64,000 bases of DNA from Chrysoperla carnea (lineage: Eukaryota > Arthropoda > Insecta > Neuroptera > Chrysopidae), in the NCBI RefSeq assembly GCF_905475395.1, contig NC_058342.1, positions 24,524,640-24,588,639 on the forward strand, given 5' to 3'. Shown here piece after piece: positions 1 through 12,660 of the stretch. Every line of letters starts with the position of its first letter. The first letter of the stretch is position 1. A program made the position numbers and the translations under genes. The notes beneath the pieces were generated by a model. It made no database searches. It worked only from the letters and a program-made list of their open reading frames with translations, and was not told the origin of the DNA.

Positions 1-632
1 GTTGGGATTTGAATCCATTCAAAACATGATAAATTTTTCTACGAAGACAATACAAAGCTGATATTTATTTTTATTTATTAATACTTTAGTACAATTTTTA
101 GGCCGGGATCCAGCGATAGATATTTGTAACCAAAATCATTCCAGTTATTTTTCTTTTATATGAAGTATATATCAATCGAATTGAAATGTTAAACCTTTTA
201 AATGTTTCTAGATCCTGGACTATTTCTAAATTCAATTAGTACAAATTCGATTACATAACAATTAATATAATCCTTGTATTTTTTTTCTTTTCAGCTTTCA
301 TATTAACTAAATCAGCTTTTGTGTCATCAAAAATTCGTCGTGAAAAAATAAAATAAATACATAACCAAAAAATAAATAAATAAATAAAAGAAAAAAACAA
401 ATGAATATTTTTGAAAAATATATTTATGAAAATTTTCTTTCAAAAAATATCTAAATATTAAAAATTTAAGGAAAAAAAAAAGTATATATTATATATATAT
501 AAAATATTTATAAAAAAAAATTATTTAAGGAAAACCAAAAACCCAAAAAACACACATATTTTGTAAAAAAAAAAAGAAACAAAAAAACAAACGTCAGGAA
601 GATACCAAGCATTTTCTGGAACAAAAACAAAA
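1..632. other. AT-rich noncoding stretch with a possible splice acceptor
   Basis: No coding region is recognisable. A pyrimidine-rich tract ending in TTTTCTTTTCAG stops at about 294 and could be a 3' splice site opening a 5' UTR exon for the small ORF that begins at 633. The stretch after it is A-rich with TA and A runs, as leader sequence in such a genome can be. The UTR reading is inference only. Confidence 0.3.
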
Positions 633-962
633 ATGGCGTATCTAATACAAGTATATATTAAAAAATACTACGTGAAAGTGAAACCCATAGTGCGTGAAAT
701 CATACAATTAGACATTTTTTGGGATTTTATTTTATCGATTATATTAATATTTAATCCGATATTAGTAATATCACTTTTTTCTTTTGTACTATTCATGTAT
801 TATTTTTGTTATAAGACCAAAAAAATCTGGTATATTGTCTTAATTAAGGTTGCATCATGGATCGCTGTTAATTTCATGTTAATGAATTTAATAACGATCA
901 TGTATGATTCATTTACGAAAATTTACGAATATAATCCAAACAATAGTCTAATACCCACATAA
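633..962 (+). CDS. Possible small two-helix membrane protein, unrecognised
   Basis: This is a 109-codon open frame. The start has a good insect context (A-rich leader, AAAATGGCG). The first ~28 residues are basic and amphipathic (repeated Lys, Tyr, Val). Two strongly hydrophobic segments follow, roughly residues 30-58 and 68-90, separated by a basic loop (YKTKKIW), then a short polar tail ending in IPT. This predicts a small double-pass membrane protein with both termini on the same side. I do not recognise the family. A splice-acceptor-like site about 340 bases upstream is compatible with a 5' UTR intron. In AT-rich DNA, hydrophobic ORFs rich in Ile, Phe and Tyr arise by chance, so the gene is uncertain. 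It could also be an exon of a larger gene or part of a noncoding RNA. Confidence 0.4.
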   Translation: MAYLIQVYIKKYYVKVKPIVREIIQLDIFWDFILSIILIFNPILVISLFSFVLFMYYFCYKTKKIWYIVLIKVASWIAVNFMLMNLITIMYDSFTKIYEYNPNNSLIPT

Positions 963-3369
963 GTGTCGTATTGTTGTGCTAAATTTAATCTCTGTGTAAT
1001 TCGTATCTGCGCGCGCGCCTCTCTCTCTCTCTCTATCTTCTTTCATCCTTGTCTAAATGTATCGTCATCACACTCAAAAATCAGCTTTGCACACTTCAAA
1101 TTTCATTTCATCAAAAAACCATACACCATGTTCCAAAAGATCATCCCATTTTCCCGTGGATTTTCGTGGATCATCGTGTATTTCTTTTTTTAAATCTAAA
1201 TGTAATGCACTTAAAACTACTAAAAAAAAACTACTATCGCCTTTGTGATACTAAAAGTGTCAAAATTAAAAAATTGCCACTTGTACAAAAAAAAAAAAAA
1301 AAAAAAATTTCAAAAAAATTAACAAAAAAATAATATTTTAAAAATATTGTACTTTAAGAAAATGAATCGTCGTCTTTTTTTTTTTATTTTTTCTGATATA
1401 TTTATAAAAAAAAGTTCTAAATTCAGAGACATAACCTTTCAGAATGAAATTGAGCGCGAAAATATTACAGAAAATGTAATATCTTAAAGACGAAGTGTTT
1501 TTTGAATTTAGAATTTTTTAAAAAATCTAGATGTTTATATAAACTTATGTCATATCACACACGAATTAAGGTTATGCGTCGATGTCGCATTTAAAAAAGA
1601 AAATTGCGATTTAAATGTTTGTGTAATTCGTGTAAAACATTGCCTGCCTTACATTTTTCTAAGTCTTGCAGAAATTTTTTGTTATTTTTTTTATGATTTT
1701 CCATCATAAACGAAAAATATGAGAAAAAACAGTGGATCAGCAGTCGTTTTCCAATTTTCAAATTAAAAACGAAGAGAACGTCATTTAAATAATGTAAAAA
1801 AAAAATAAATCGCGGCTGTGTCAGTGATTTTGATTGGTGTGAATTTTTTTTCTCGTAATCGCACTCAAAATATTAATTCAGGTTGGATTTTAGAGACAAC
1901 AGTGGGTAAACAGAAGAAGTTTAGAGATAATATTATTAAAAAAAACAAAATACAAGTATTTAGCTAGAACTTATAAAAATTATACTTAAAAAATTAGATA
2001 GAATTATATATATATAAATATATAAATATTTTAGAAATGTAAGGAAAAATCACGTTTTTTTCTTTTTAATTTCAAAATTTCCAAAAGCATTGTTTTGGTT
2101 ATTCATTTAAAAGTCAAAATTTCATTTCTCGACAAGGTTTTTACGTCTTGTTTAAAGGTATAAAAAATGAAGCTGTTTTTAAAAGACAGTTTTCACATTT
2201 AAGAAAAATGTTTACACATTTATCCTGGTGTAAAAGTATGCAATAAAAATTATTTTTAAATCTTTAATCAAACAGGATAAAAGGTTCCACATTATTGTGG
2301 TACCTTAAGTATTTTCAATATTAAGAAATATTCAATCGATTTTAAAATCGATCAATAAATTCACGATGAAAGGTTAATATTCGTTTCGTAAGAACAACGA
2401 AGCGCTTCTAAAACATTTCAAACCTGACATTTTAGACCTGACGTGTGGTTTTTACCATCTTGGTAAAATCCCCTTTAATAGGCAAAAATTAGGAAACTCT
2501 TCATTTTAAATGTAATAAAACTGCGTTTCCCAGGCATTTATCACCTCAAGGGGATAAAACCACATCCTGGAATAACCATAACAGTGCACCTCTGTGAATT
2601 CCACTTGATTTAATTTAATAAAAAAAAAAGCCATATTTATTAAAAACAAAAAAATATCTTTAGTGTCATTCTAAAAAAACAAAATATATATAATAATTAA
2701 TAATTAATTATAATAAATTAAATAATAATTAAAATTAATTAATAAGAAAACGAAAAAAAAAAACTATTCATGAAAAAAAGAAAAATAAAATGAAAACATT
2801 AGTTAAAGGAATTTCAAAATTAATTAATAAATAATTTATATTAAGATATAAAAAAAAATACTTGAAAGTGAGTATCAAATAGTGAGATATTTCTGTAGGT
2901 AATTAGTAAAAAAAAAACAATATATACACACAAAAAAAAACTTAAAAAAATCAACAAAAAAATATAATAATATTTAATAATAATTAATATTAATAAAAAA
3001 AACATTAGTTTTACGATAATTATTTGGTAACGCAACGAAATATTTAACGTCTGAGTTGTTGTAATTGTATTTTATTATATATATAATATATTAAATATAT
3101 TTATCTTGAATCAAGTGCGCATGCTCAATATTTTAGTATAGTAAAAATAGTTTAAATGTCTATTTTGGGAAATTAGTCAAGAATCAAGATTTATTGTGAA
3201 ATTAGAAAAAATATATCGTAAAAATTACCAAAATAGCTTTGGTTACGATTCTCCAATCTTCTTTGATATCTAAAAGATAGTTTTTCTCGGTTTTTGTCAA
3301 ATAATAGAAGCGTAAATTAAAATAGATTAAAAATTAGTCCCGTGGATTAACTTTTAAGAAGTGAAATCG
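963..3369. other. AT-rich noncoding DNA with a GC/CT microsatellite
   Basis: A short (GC)n then (CT)n tract lies at about 1009-1034, just after the stop of the small ORF. The rest is long A and T runs and TA-rich sequence with no credible codon pattern on either strand. The first few hundred bases could be 3' UTR of the 633 ORF. Nothing else is supported. Confidence 0.4.
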
Positions 3370-3750
3370 GATTTTAAACCCATTTACAGGCAAAATTATT
3401 ATTTCCATCTGGGATTTTTGTAATGAGAAAACTATTAAAAGAAGTATTGAAGGAAGCCGGTAATCTGTTTTTTCCAACTCTTAACTTATCTTCTCACATT
3501 TTACCCAACTTTAAATAACGTTCCTTGTACTTTTAAGCAAGTTTTCGAGGTTAAAACAGGTTTTAGAACTCCCCATAGGCAAAATCAGTATTTCCACCTG
3601 TAGTTTTTGTCCTGAAAAAGCTATTTCAAGAAGTGAAGGATCGAAGGAAACCGGTAATCAGTTTTTTTCATCTCTTAAATTACCTTCCCATATTCCACCC
3701 TACTTTAATTTACGTTCCTCGTACTATTCTCGACGGAGAAGTTAAGTACT
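3370..3750. repeat. Diverged tandem duplication, unit about 189 bp
   Basis: Two adjacent copies share the order 'GGCAAAAT..TATTTCCA', 'GTTTTTGT', 'AGAAGT..GAAGGA', 'CCGGTAATC', 'CATATTCCACCC' and 'GTTCCT.GTACT'. Matching landmarks lie about 189 bases apart (for example near 3391 and 3580). The copies have drifted and neither has an open frame. Confidence 0.5.
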
Positions 3751-4618
3751 ACTCTTTAATATCAAATTTAAACCCAGCACTCTTGGAAAACTTGGCTACA
3801 AATATGAACTTTTAGTATAAAATGTATCTTTTTACGAGATCTCGAAAACAGTGGTGACAAATCTGCCAATCGATGAATTATATTACAAAAATGGGTTTTT
3901 TTTTCTTTATAAAGGGAGGGGGAGTATTTGTGTGATATATAAAAGGCTGTAATGAGGAGCTCATACAAGGATTTATAAACTTTTTAGAAATAATTTCTTG
4001 TTTTGTAAACCAAGTAGTCTAAAATATTCTTGTAGTTTGAAATATTCAAAACCATGTAATTTGGGGAGAGGAACCTCAATCTTAAACCTCTCAAATGAGG
4101 ATAAAATGGCCTCGCCAATTTTCTTTTTATAAACATATAAAATAATCTTAACTTTTGAATAATTTTCCAAATTACAAAAAACGCTGTTTTTACTACACCA
4201 AAATTCGTTATAATTCTGTTGTTTTTAATTTATAAAAAAAAACGCATGCGTATTTTGTATTCATTTATCAAACGGGTAATTTAAAATGATGTTATTTCGA
4301 AATATGAGATATTTCGAAAATTAATTATAGAATAAAAAAACAATTCATTTTGAATAATTTCTTGCAATACGGAGACAATTACCACAAATCAGATATTAAA
4401 TAAATTTTTTGTGACTGTACAGTGAGATTTTCAAGAAGTGTTCATTTTTTGAAAAATTTAATAGTATTTAAAAAAAAAAAATATAATAAAAAAAATAAAA
4501 ACAAAAAAGAATCTATTTAAAGACAAATCGATGGATACGATTAATAAATCGTATCCGTAAATGTTTGTTTTTTCTTAATTGGCTTCGTAATCATAATTTT
4601 TGTTTTCAGATAATATAT

Positions 4619-4682
4619 CAGTGGCGTAAATAAGACAAAGTAGGGTCTTTCGAAAAGTGGTCTTAATCATATTACGCCACTG
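4619..4682. repeat. Minimal 64-bp inverted-repeat element, CAGTGGCGTAA ends
   Basis: The segment begins CAGTGGCGTAA and ends with its exact reverse complement TTACGCCACTG. CAGTGGCG ends are seen on several DNA transposon families, including hAT elements. No clean 8-bp target duplication is visible, so the assignment stays open. Confidence 0.4.
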
Positions 4683-5518
4683 GTTAAAACAAAAACTTAC
4701 ATTTTATTTGAAAATCTTGGATGTAATTTGGTTTAAAATGCGAATCAAAAAATGAAAAAAATGTTTAAAAATGATCGATTCGAGATCGAACCATCTTGAA
4801 AATCGTATTTTCTTTTAGAAATTGGAAAATAAAATTTCTGAGGGCGATTGCTCTTCGTAATTCTTTCTCATTGTCTCTTGAATTCGAGTTTAATTACATT
4901 TAAATTTGTACTTTCGTGTTTAAGCATTTTATTCATTGGAAAATGTCTTCGTAATTAAAACGCATTTTAAATTTTTATAATTTTATAAATCCAAATTGTT
5001 GCAATTTAGTTTTTTTAAACATTTTTTGTATCAATCTAGAACAAACAACGTTTAAGGCCACCAGCTGGAAGTTCCAACGCGAAGGAAGTTCCAAGTAAAA
5101 ATATGAAATCTTGTTCGAACAGTATCGAATTTATTTGTTTCAAAATAATTAAAAGCGAAGAGCAGCTAGAAAAAAACCAAATTTTCATAAAAAGAAATAT
5201 TTTCGAAAACTTATACATGTTTCACACGATTCTGGCCAGTTTTTCAGATTTTACAAAAAAAAAAAAGACTTCGTATACAAATCAAATTATTCGCGTCCAG
5301 GCCAATTTTAAAACTTATAGTTAACCATGAAAAACCATAAGCACGAAAAAATAAGATTTTACGGAACATCTACAGAAAGACAAGAAACTCAATTGCAATA
5401 ATCCAAATTCATAAAAAAAACCGCGTACTTAATTTGCAAGTATCAATGAAAAAATAATAATTTCGTATAATTAATTACCTGATATGTAAAAATATATTTT
5501 AAAAAACTTAAACATATA

Positions 5519-6426
5519 CAGTTAAAACCGGTTATAAAGACATTGATGATCATTATATCCGATAGTCGTTACAAGCGATACGGATATTTCTAAATCTTCC
5601 AGAGAGAAATGTCATTAGAAGCTAATTTGGTGACTAAGAATATTCGACAGAGGAAAATAAAATTGGGTTGGGCCCCGAATCCAAACGTTTTGTGTTTCAG
5701 CTTGCTTTTTGACGACCGGGCTTTAATTTTATTCTTGGTGGTTAAAAAAAATATAACAATCACCAAAAATTTTCTCTCAAACAAGCCTGGGAATATATTC
5801 TAGTTAGCTTTGTAGTTAAGGCCTCAAAAATAATAAATATTGATCGTTATAGACGACTAATTCTAATATGATTGGCCGTTATAACCGACATGTCGAAATG
5901 CCAGTGAGCTAGGAACACCTAAATGTCGTTTGTCATCAAGATCAAACCAGAACCACACTTTTTCATATGATTCCTAATCCCCCGACAGCTCCTGGGAGTC
6001 TTTAATCCCCTCTCATAGTTGTAGGAAAAAATGCATGACCTAAACAAGCTGCCAAAAACCTGAGATCTGAGTGAATTTCCAATCCCCGAGTGGTACTGGA
6101 GGTTACTAACCACTTAAAGTCTTGCAACTTTATTGGGGGAATAGTGACCTCCAGTATCACTTGGGGGATTGGAAATTATATGGAAAAGTGTGGTTCTGTG
6201 CTAATCTACAAAACCACAGCGGATTTAAGTATTTGGTGTCTCGTTTAGGTTATCCATATTTTCTTTCAATTTTGGGGAATACTAGAAATCCTTAGTACAA
6301 CTTGGGGATTGAAAATTATATAGAAAATGTGTCAATACAAGGTTTTCAGATGTGGATCGGACCGGACCTTGCCAATAATAACCGATTCGTTAATTTTAAC
6401 GATGTTGGTATAACCGATTTTGCCTG
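5519..6426. mobile_element. MITE with pogo/Tigger-like ends, TA-flanked
   Basis: The left end reads CAGTTAAAACCGGTTATA. The right end, reverse-complemented, reads CAGGCAAAATCGGTTATA. TA dinucleotides flank both. Cytosine-first ends of the type CAGT.(A/G)AACC.GG.TATAA with TA target sites are typical of pogo/Tigger-type Tc1-mariner elements. Inside are diverged direct and inverted pieces, such as the GGGGATTGGAAATTATA motif, and no transposase. The open frame at 5609-5803 lies wholly within it and is not a gene. Related copies lie at 11864-12660 and 56786-57494. Confidence 0.6.
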
Positions 6427-7132
6427 TATTCAAAAATCTTTACAAAAAAAAACCAGATAATTGTGGAATGAACAATTAGCTATTTAGATAGTCAATTTAT
6501 AAATAATTAGGTTATTAATAAACAAAAAAAAAATAATAATAATAAAAGAAAAATAATTGATGAAATTTAAAAAAACAAGAAAAAAATAATATTTTTAGGA
6601 TGTAAGATTTACTATATATATTTACTATATATACTCAGTGGCGGATATGATAGATTACAACCGCCATTGACTTATAAAAAAAAAATAACTTTTAAGGCAC
6701 AAAAAAAAAACACATAAATTTTTTAAAAATCTATATATATATATAATATACATCCATTTAATCAATTTTTTTGGTATGTATACAAAATGTCGGATAATTC
6801 TTTTTATTTTTCATGTTATTTTTGATTTTGGATAATCCTTAGAACTTATACATATGGATAAAAGGGATATTTTAATCCAACATACTTCAGTATAATATCT
6901 GGAAAAAAGCGCTAGTCATATCAAGGGTTGTGAAAAAATAGGACTACTAACAGTAATTATCGACTTGAAAATAAGGATAATTATGAATTTTTAGCGGTAG
7001 AAAGAGAGAAAGTAGGATTTATAACATACATTTCCAAGAAAATGTAAGACACTATTTTTCTGGCAATGTTGTTTATAATTCTCACCTTGTTTTAACACTA
7101 GAATATACCAAAAAAAGTTTTCCATAATCCGA

Positions 7133-7591
7133 GCACCCGTAAACAATAAAATTTATTGTTTCATAATTAAAATGATTGTACATTGATGTCGTATTTCAAA
7201 ACCTTTTGCAAAATTATTGTCGCGTCTATTCGATGCCGATAAATAATAAAAAAGCATCCGGGTGCTGTTAGATTTTTTGACCTTGATTAATTTTGTGAAT
7301 TCATATATTTTTGAGATAATATTGGCACGTCTTCATTTTTAATTATTTCGATGAAATTTATCGGAATTTTGGCAACGCACTCTTGTAGTCGATCGATACC
7401 AATATTATCTCGAAAATATATGAATTAACAAAAGAAAATCGAGCTCCAAAAAATCGACACAGGGCCCGAATGAATGTTTTTTATTATTTATCGACAAAAA
7501 ATGGACGCGTAATAATTTTGCAAAGGGTTTTGCAGCCTCCTTGTTCAATTATTTTAATTATGAAACAATAAATTTTATTGTCTACGGGTGC
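7133..7591. mobile_element. Foldback element, 459 bp, GCACCCGTA ends
   Basis: The two halves are inverted copies. The left begins GCACCCGTAAACAATAAA and the right ends with its diverged complement, finishing GTCTACGGGTGC. Further paired blocks include TATCTCGAAAATATATGAATT against AATTCATATATTTTTGAGATA, placing the fold near 7350-7395. Each outer arm also contains a 17-bp palindrome, ACAATAAAATTTATTGT. No coding sequence is present. Confidence 0.7.
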
Positions 7592-8592
7592 CTGGGTCAC
7601 GGAGGTATGAACAATTTATAATTCCATATATTTAAGGTTCTGTAGGTAGACACGTTTTCAACTTCTAGAGTCAATAGTACCCTTCAGAATAAGATAAAAG
7701 TTTGTTCCTCGATTTGGAACTCACGAACTCTCATTCACCTTGTTGTAAATTTTGAAAGCAAATGGAAATTAGTGAAAAACCGATATGTGTCTTTGAGAGA
7801 ATGCTTAGTACTTAGAACTGAAATGATTAGGAACTATACATAAAAAAAAAACAATTTAGAAATAGATGTATATCTTTTTTTCGAATACCCTGTACTTTTA
7901 GGTAGTTATTCGAATGAAAAAAGATGTTTTCGTGGAACATCGATTTAGTCAAAATGTTGTGCCTGTATGAGAAAATTTCGAATAGGGATCTCATAAAATT
8001 GTTCCTGAACAATTCAATTCACTGTAAAAAAAATATATTAAAAAAAAAATACTTAATTTATTCCTGGGAAATCGCCGAAATTTAGTTAAGTAGATTTTAA
8101 ATGAATATGAAATAATTTCGGAAGACATTTTTATAGAATTTAGAATTCGTTTTTTTTACGCATTTTTTAAGAGGCTCTTTTTTATACTATCAAATTTTTC
8201 GAAAATCAAACATTTTGTATACATGCTGTGTAAATTGTTAAAAATATTTGAGCATTAACTCAAAAAATTCAAATTTTTCCATTGTTTTTCTTTTAAGGAC
8301 AATCAAAGAACCTTTAGAATAGGATCGATTTTTTTCTTAAACGTGGGATGAAGTAGAATTTTATTAATGAAAGCTGAGAAAATAATAAGTAAAGAAAATT
8401 CCTTAGAAACAATTCGAAGATTCTTCTATTTTCGATGCTATTTTTAAATGTGCCGCAATTAAAGTGTTTTAAATGTGCCTCCACCGATCACAGAGTTCAT
8501 TAAGAAGTATTATATTACCAACAGACGCGAGTGATCTTATAAACGCGCGTGAACTACATTTTGCATTTTGAAACTAATCACAAATCTATTAG

Positions 8593-8850
8593 TCAAAAAA
8601 GGGTAAACCAGAGCAAAAGGAATTAATTGCAAGTGAAATGAAATACAGAAATAAACAGTCGATGTCTATGAGTGCGGAAAATTACTCTGTTGCAAATGTC
8701 ATTGCTCGGCATAGTAAACATTTTCAAGAGGGAGAGTTTTTGAAGGAAGTCTGGTTAGCATCCGCACTCTCACTTTTTGATGATTTCGATAGTAAAGATC
8801 TCATAAGTCATACCTTGATTAGTATTAAGTATATTTTATGTAACAAATAA
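8593..8850 (+). pseudogene. Relic hAT-type transposase fragment (GTF2IRD2/ZBED-like)
   Basis: An uninterrupted frame of 86 codons, open upstream of the first Met at 8638, contains YSVANVIARHSKHF then EGEFLKEVWLASAL. This resembles the block after the BED finger in domesticated and active hAT transposases of the GTF2IRD2/SCAND3 type, where '..A..IAK..KPF..GEF.K.C...A' recurs. About 20 bases upstream another frame encodes HFETNHKS, like the end of a BED-type finger (H..T.H), so a frameshift separates the two. The catalytic core is absent. The family match is from memory of the motif, and its shortness limits confidence. Confidence 0.5.
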
Positions 8851-9840
8851 TTTTCAAGGTATGTATTGGTCCAGCTCTCATTAGAAGAACTCTAAAAGAC
8901 AAAACCAAATTTGACAGATAAAAATTTCATAAAATTTATTTCCAACCTTTTTTTTTTGTAGTTAAATTGTTCAAATATTTTTCACAAATTATATATCCAT
9001 GCGATGAAAATGAAAAACTAGTCAAATATTAGTAAATAAGTTTATGCAATAAAATGAAAAATAAACAAACATTCATATTTACTTAAGTTATCAAAATAAA
9101 TGTCAAAACGTAATGTGATAATCTAAAAAAAAAAACAAAATTATAACTTAATTAATTATTATTTGTGCGAAATATCACAAAAAACTTTTTTCATTAACTT
9201 ATTTATAAACAAAAAAAAAAACTTTTTTATTCGAATTGTAATTTTTAATATTTTTTATTTCAAATTTCCCCCTCTTACAATATTACCAACCAAAAATTTT
9301 TAACGTTATTTTTCAAGCAATAAACTAACCTGTAACCTGCAACTTACCTACAAAGAAATAAGATGATCTCGAAATTTATATTTTTATTAAATTTCTGAAA
9401 AAAACAATGTCGTCTACTGTTAAATCGGGGAGGAAATGAAAAATATTAAAAAAATATGTTATTTAAACAATAAAAATTATTTATTTATAATTTATATCTT
9501 AAACTAAGTAATTTATCTGTACTTAAATATTTTTAAACAAAAAATACTAAGTATCTTATATAAAAAAAACAATGCAAAAATATTTAAAAAAATCTTACAA
9601 AACTTCCTTTTTCTCTCAAAAAAACAAAAACTAGAAAAAAACTCAGAATACTTTATCAAACAAATAAATAAAAAAAAATACAATAACCTCAAAATTCAAT
9701 AAAGCAAATGAAAACTATAAATGTCATTTTAAGCATTAAAAAAAATAGGTCAGTAGTTGATTCTTTTTTTATTTTTTAGACTTAGATAAATTACATAAAT
9801 TGAACATACGGAAGAATTTACATTCGAAGACAAAAAATTA
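8851..9840. other. Low-complexity AT-rich DNA
   Basis: Runs of A and T, with TTTTTTATT-like tracts and many stop codons in all frames. No gene, RNA or repeat boundary is recognised. Confidence 0.4.
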
Positions 9841-9916
9841 TATATTTTGATGGCTCGGTCGACTCCTTTGTAGAGTTTCCACAGAGTATATGTGGAGTTT
9901 AAGTGGTGGAAATTGC

Positions 9917-10260
9917 GAAGTTTTGTGTGCAGCACTCCACGGAAGTTTTGTGTGCAGCACTCCATGGAGCAATACTCCACGGAAACCCCGAGAAAAGACC
10001 AAATGAATCTCGTGTCGTAAGTGAATATAAAACTTTGCATTTCCACCGCTTAAACTTTATCGACATCTCGAGTTTTCACGGAATATTCACGGAGCGTTGC
10101 TAATATTCTCACGGGGTATTCACGATATTCCGTGAATTATACCGGTAATACTTCACGGAAACCCCGAGAAAAGACCGAATGAATCACGTGTCGCAAGTGA
10201 ACAATTAACTTTGCATTACCACCGCTTAAACTGTCATCGATATCCCGAGTTTCAGATGAG
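9917..10260. repeat. Short tandem repeats: 25-bp x2 and about 176-bp x2
   Basis: GAAGTTTTGTGTGCAGCACT occurs twice, 25 bases apart (9917 and 9942). A larger unit starting around CACGGAAACCCCGAGAAAAG recurs 176 bases later (9980s and 10150s) and includes ACTTTGCAT..CACCGCTTAAACT. Around 10070-10165 the motif TCACGG(A/G).ATTCACG is repeated many times in both orientations. The short frames at 9750-10046 (-) and 9903-10103 (+) reflect this repetition. Confidence 0.6.
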
Positions 10261-11863
10261 TTTTTTTATGTTTCGGCGGTGGCGTTTTTAACAGCTAGGT
10301 ACGATCTGTTGAGGAATATCTACCCACGATTTTACACAAAATCAGTAAAAGTTTGATATCTCGATCGATATAAAATTTAATCATTTTTCCTCGAATGTAT
10401 TTTTAAACTAAAATGTTGTACCGTGTGTTCAAGGTTCCTATACTTTTTATATTAAAAAAAACTTGCCTTATTAAAAATATTTATTAAATTATTTGTTAAA
10501 TCTTTGTTAAATTTTTTGTTTTTCATGAAAATTTGTTATGTTTCTATTATTTTGATAATTAAAGTAGATATTTAAATGATATTTATAAACACACATTTAT
10601 GGAATATATTATACAAAAACCATATAATCCGAGCTCAAACGAGTTGGCCGAAAATCCAAATTTGACATCCTTTTTCATGGCCTTCCAAATTTAATATCGC
10701 CCATGCTCCTAATCATCGTCATGCAAATGAAAATGCCTTCAACTTAACGCAATATGTTTGAAGAAATAATAACTGCGAAAAATTATTCCATGAAACGGTA
10801 CTCGAAAAATTATATTCCATAAATAAGTCGTAACATGAATGATCATTACATGGGAAATTGTTAATTATTTTGTAGAATTTAAAATTCATTTCCGCCCAAT
10901 GAAAAAAATAATAAAAAAACATAGAAAAATGAGCTTTGTAAATATAGGAACAGTTTTTTAAAGAAAAAAAAAAAAAAAACATAATTAAGAAAAATCAAAA
11001 TATTAATTAAGGCATTTGTGTAAAATCATTTTTCTTCGAAACTCATTTTAAGACAGACTACGCACAAAAAAATTTTTAAAATTGGTATTATGATAAGAAA
11101 TCCACTTAATGGCGTGGAAATTTCTTATAAATTTTTTAAATAAGAGAAAAATATTTAACGATGAAAGTGTCTTAAAACATGTAATTTATTCATCATTTTC
11201 TATGCGCATTTCCAAGAAACTATAAAACTTTCCACTGATCCTTTATTTTTATTCATGACGAGTTTTATAAAAGACAATCGAATTGGGCAGTTATAATCGG
11301 AGCAATATAATCATCTCAAGCAAGTTGACTTAAGCCATATGTCAAAAATGGTCTGTATTACGCAAGAGTCCACCGACCAACAAATAGGATACGACTTCAA
11401 TTAAATGGGCTTTATCGGGACTTGTCCCAAAAAATTGATAGGTCATCGATGAAATTCAATTTAAGAAACACTTTCTTCCATAAGTTTTCCCGTATGTTTC
11501 GATTTTCTTAGATATTTACTCTTCATGATTTTTAATCATATCTAGGAATTGATCATAAACATAAAAATTTCCACATTTTCTCTCAAAAGGATCAGATAAT
11601 TTTCAAATCAATCAAATCGTATTTTTCCCAAACTCCAAAAAAAGCGTGTTGTGTACCATAGATATTAAAAATTTTGAAGCTAATGATCATTCATGATAAA
11701 ACACACCTCCAAAATATATTATTAAAAACAACAAATGTAATAAGTATATTGGTCAAATGATAAAGCAGAAAACTGTAATTGATAGCATTCATTTTAAAAG
11801 AAAAAAAATATTTAAAAATAATTAAAAATTAAGTACATTTACTACAAATTTAAAAAAATTATA
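10261..11863. other. Unassigned AT-rich intergenic DNA
   Basis: No convincing coding frame, tRNA or element ends. A frame on the - strand at 10719-10982 is Phe/Tyr/Asn-rich and looks like chance translation of A/T tracts. Confidence 0.35.
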
Positions 11864-12660
11864 CAGTCAAACCCGGTTTTAATGACATTGGAAGGACCTA
11901 AAACTAGGATCGTTATATCCGATTGTTGTTATAAGCGACATGTGCATCTGGAATAATTAATTTCAATTATCTTCTGATTGCCACTAAAAATCATCCTCCT
12001 CTTAAAAAAAACGAAGCCCAGTGGTCATAAGAAAAGATGAAACATCAAAGTATCGGGTTAGGGATACTCATTTCGTTTTATCCCATACTGAGGGAGCCCC
12101 AATCTGATCTTTTGGTGTTCCAGGTAGACTTTTGACGACTGGGGTTTTAATTTTTCCTCGAGGAAAGATGATTTTAGGGTCATAGTCAGAAAATTATCTC
12201 CTATTAACAAAATAATTCCTCATAGATTATTCAAACTGATGTTAGCTCGCCAGGGTCGCATAAACTGATCGGTACTTTGATTACTAATGATGGGCGGTGC
12301 TTTTCAGCACCTTTTATGGTGGCGTATGTTGCGAGAGTACCACATGACTCCCTCTAGGACCGTTACTGTGAGTTATATATTGCTCAGTTCTGAGCTATTT
12401 AACGCCATATTGATTATATGGCTCAAAATAAAGTGAAAATGATTCGTAATTAAGTGAATAATATCCAAAATAGTAAATTTTGGTCGTTAAAGCGACTAAT
12501 TCTAATTATGATTGGTCGCCATAACCGATATGTCGTTTGATCTGATATTGTTATAAACGGTATGTTTACATATGTATTTTGATTCAGTAGATGCCTTTCC
12601 AATTCGTCGTAATAACCGATTCGTCATTCTAACTAATGTCATTATAACCGATTTTGACCA
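11864..12660. mobile_element. Second MITE with pogo/Tigger-like ends
   Basis: The left end is CAGTCAAACCCGGTTTTAAT after TA. The right end, near 12660, complements it as TCAAAATCGGTTATAATGAC but has lost the last bases. Subterminal blocks (CGTTATATCCGAT.GTTGTTATAAGCGA) match the element at 5519-6426. The interior is noncoding and includes the motif GTTTTAATTTTTCC.CGAGG, also present in the first copy in a diverged form. Confidence 0.55.

Noticed and set aside
1..17. B-box-like GGATTCAAATCCC on the minus strand at the window edge
   Set aside because: No A box or anticodon arm at tRNA spacing upstream on that strand; one motif is not enough.
963..1333. Three overlapping frames following the 633-962 ORF
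   Set aside because: Overlap each other, cross a GC/CT microsatellite and A runs, and show no domain.
5609..5803. 64-codon frame on both strands
   Set aside because: Inside a MITE; the related sequence at 12090-12190 does not keep the frame.
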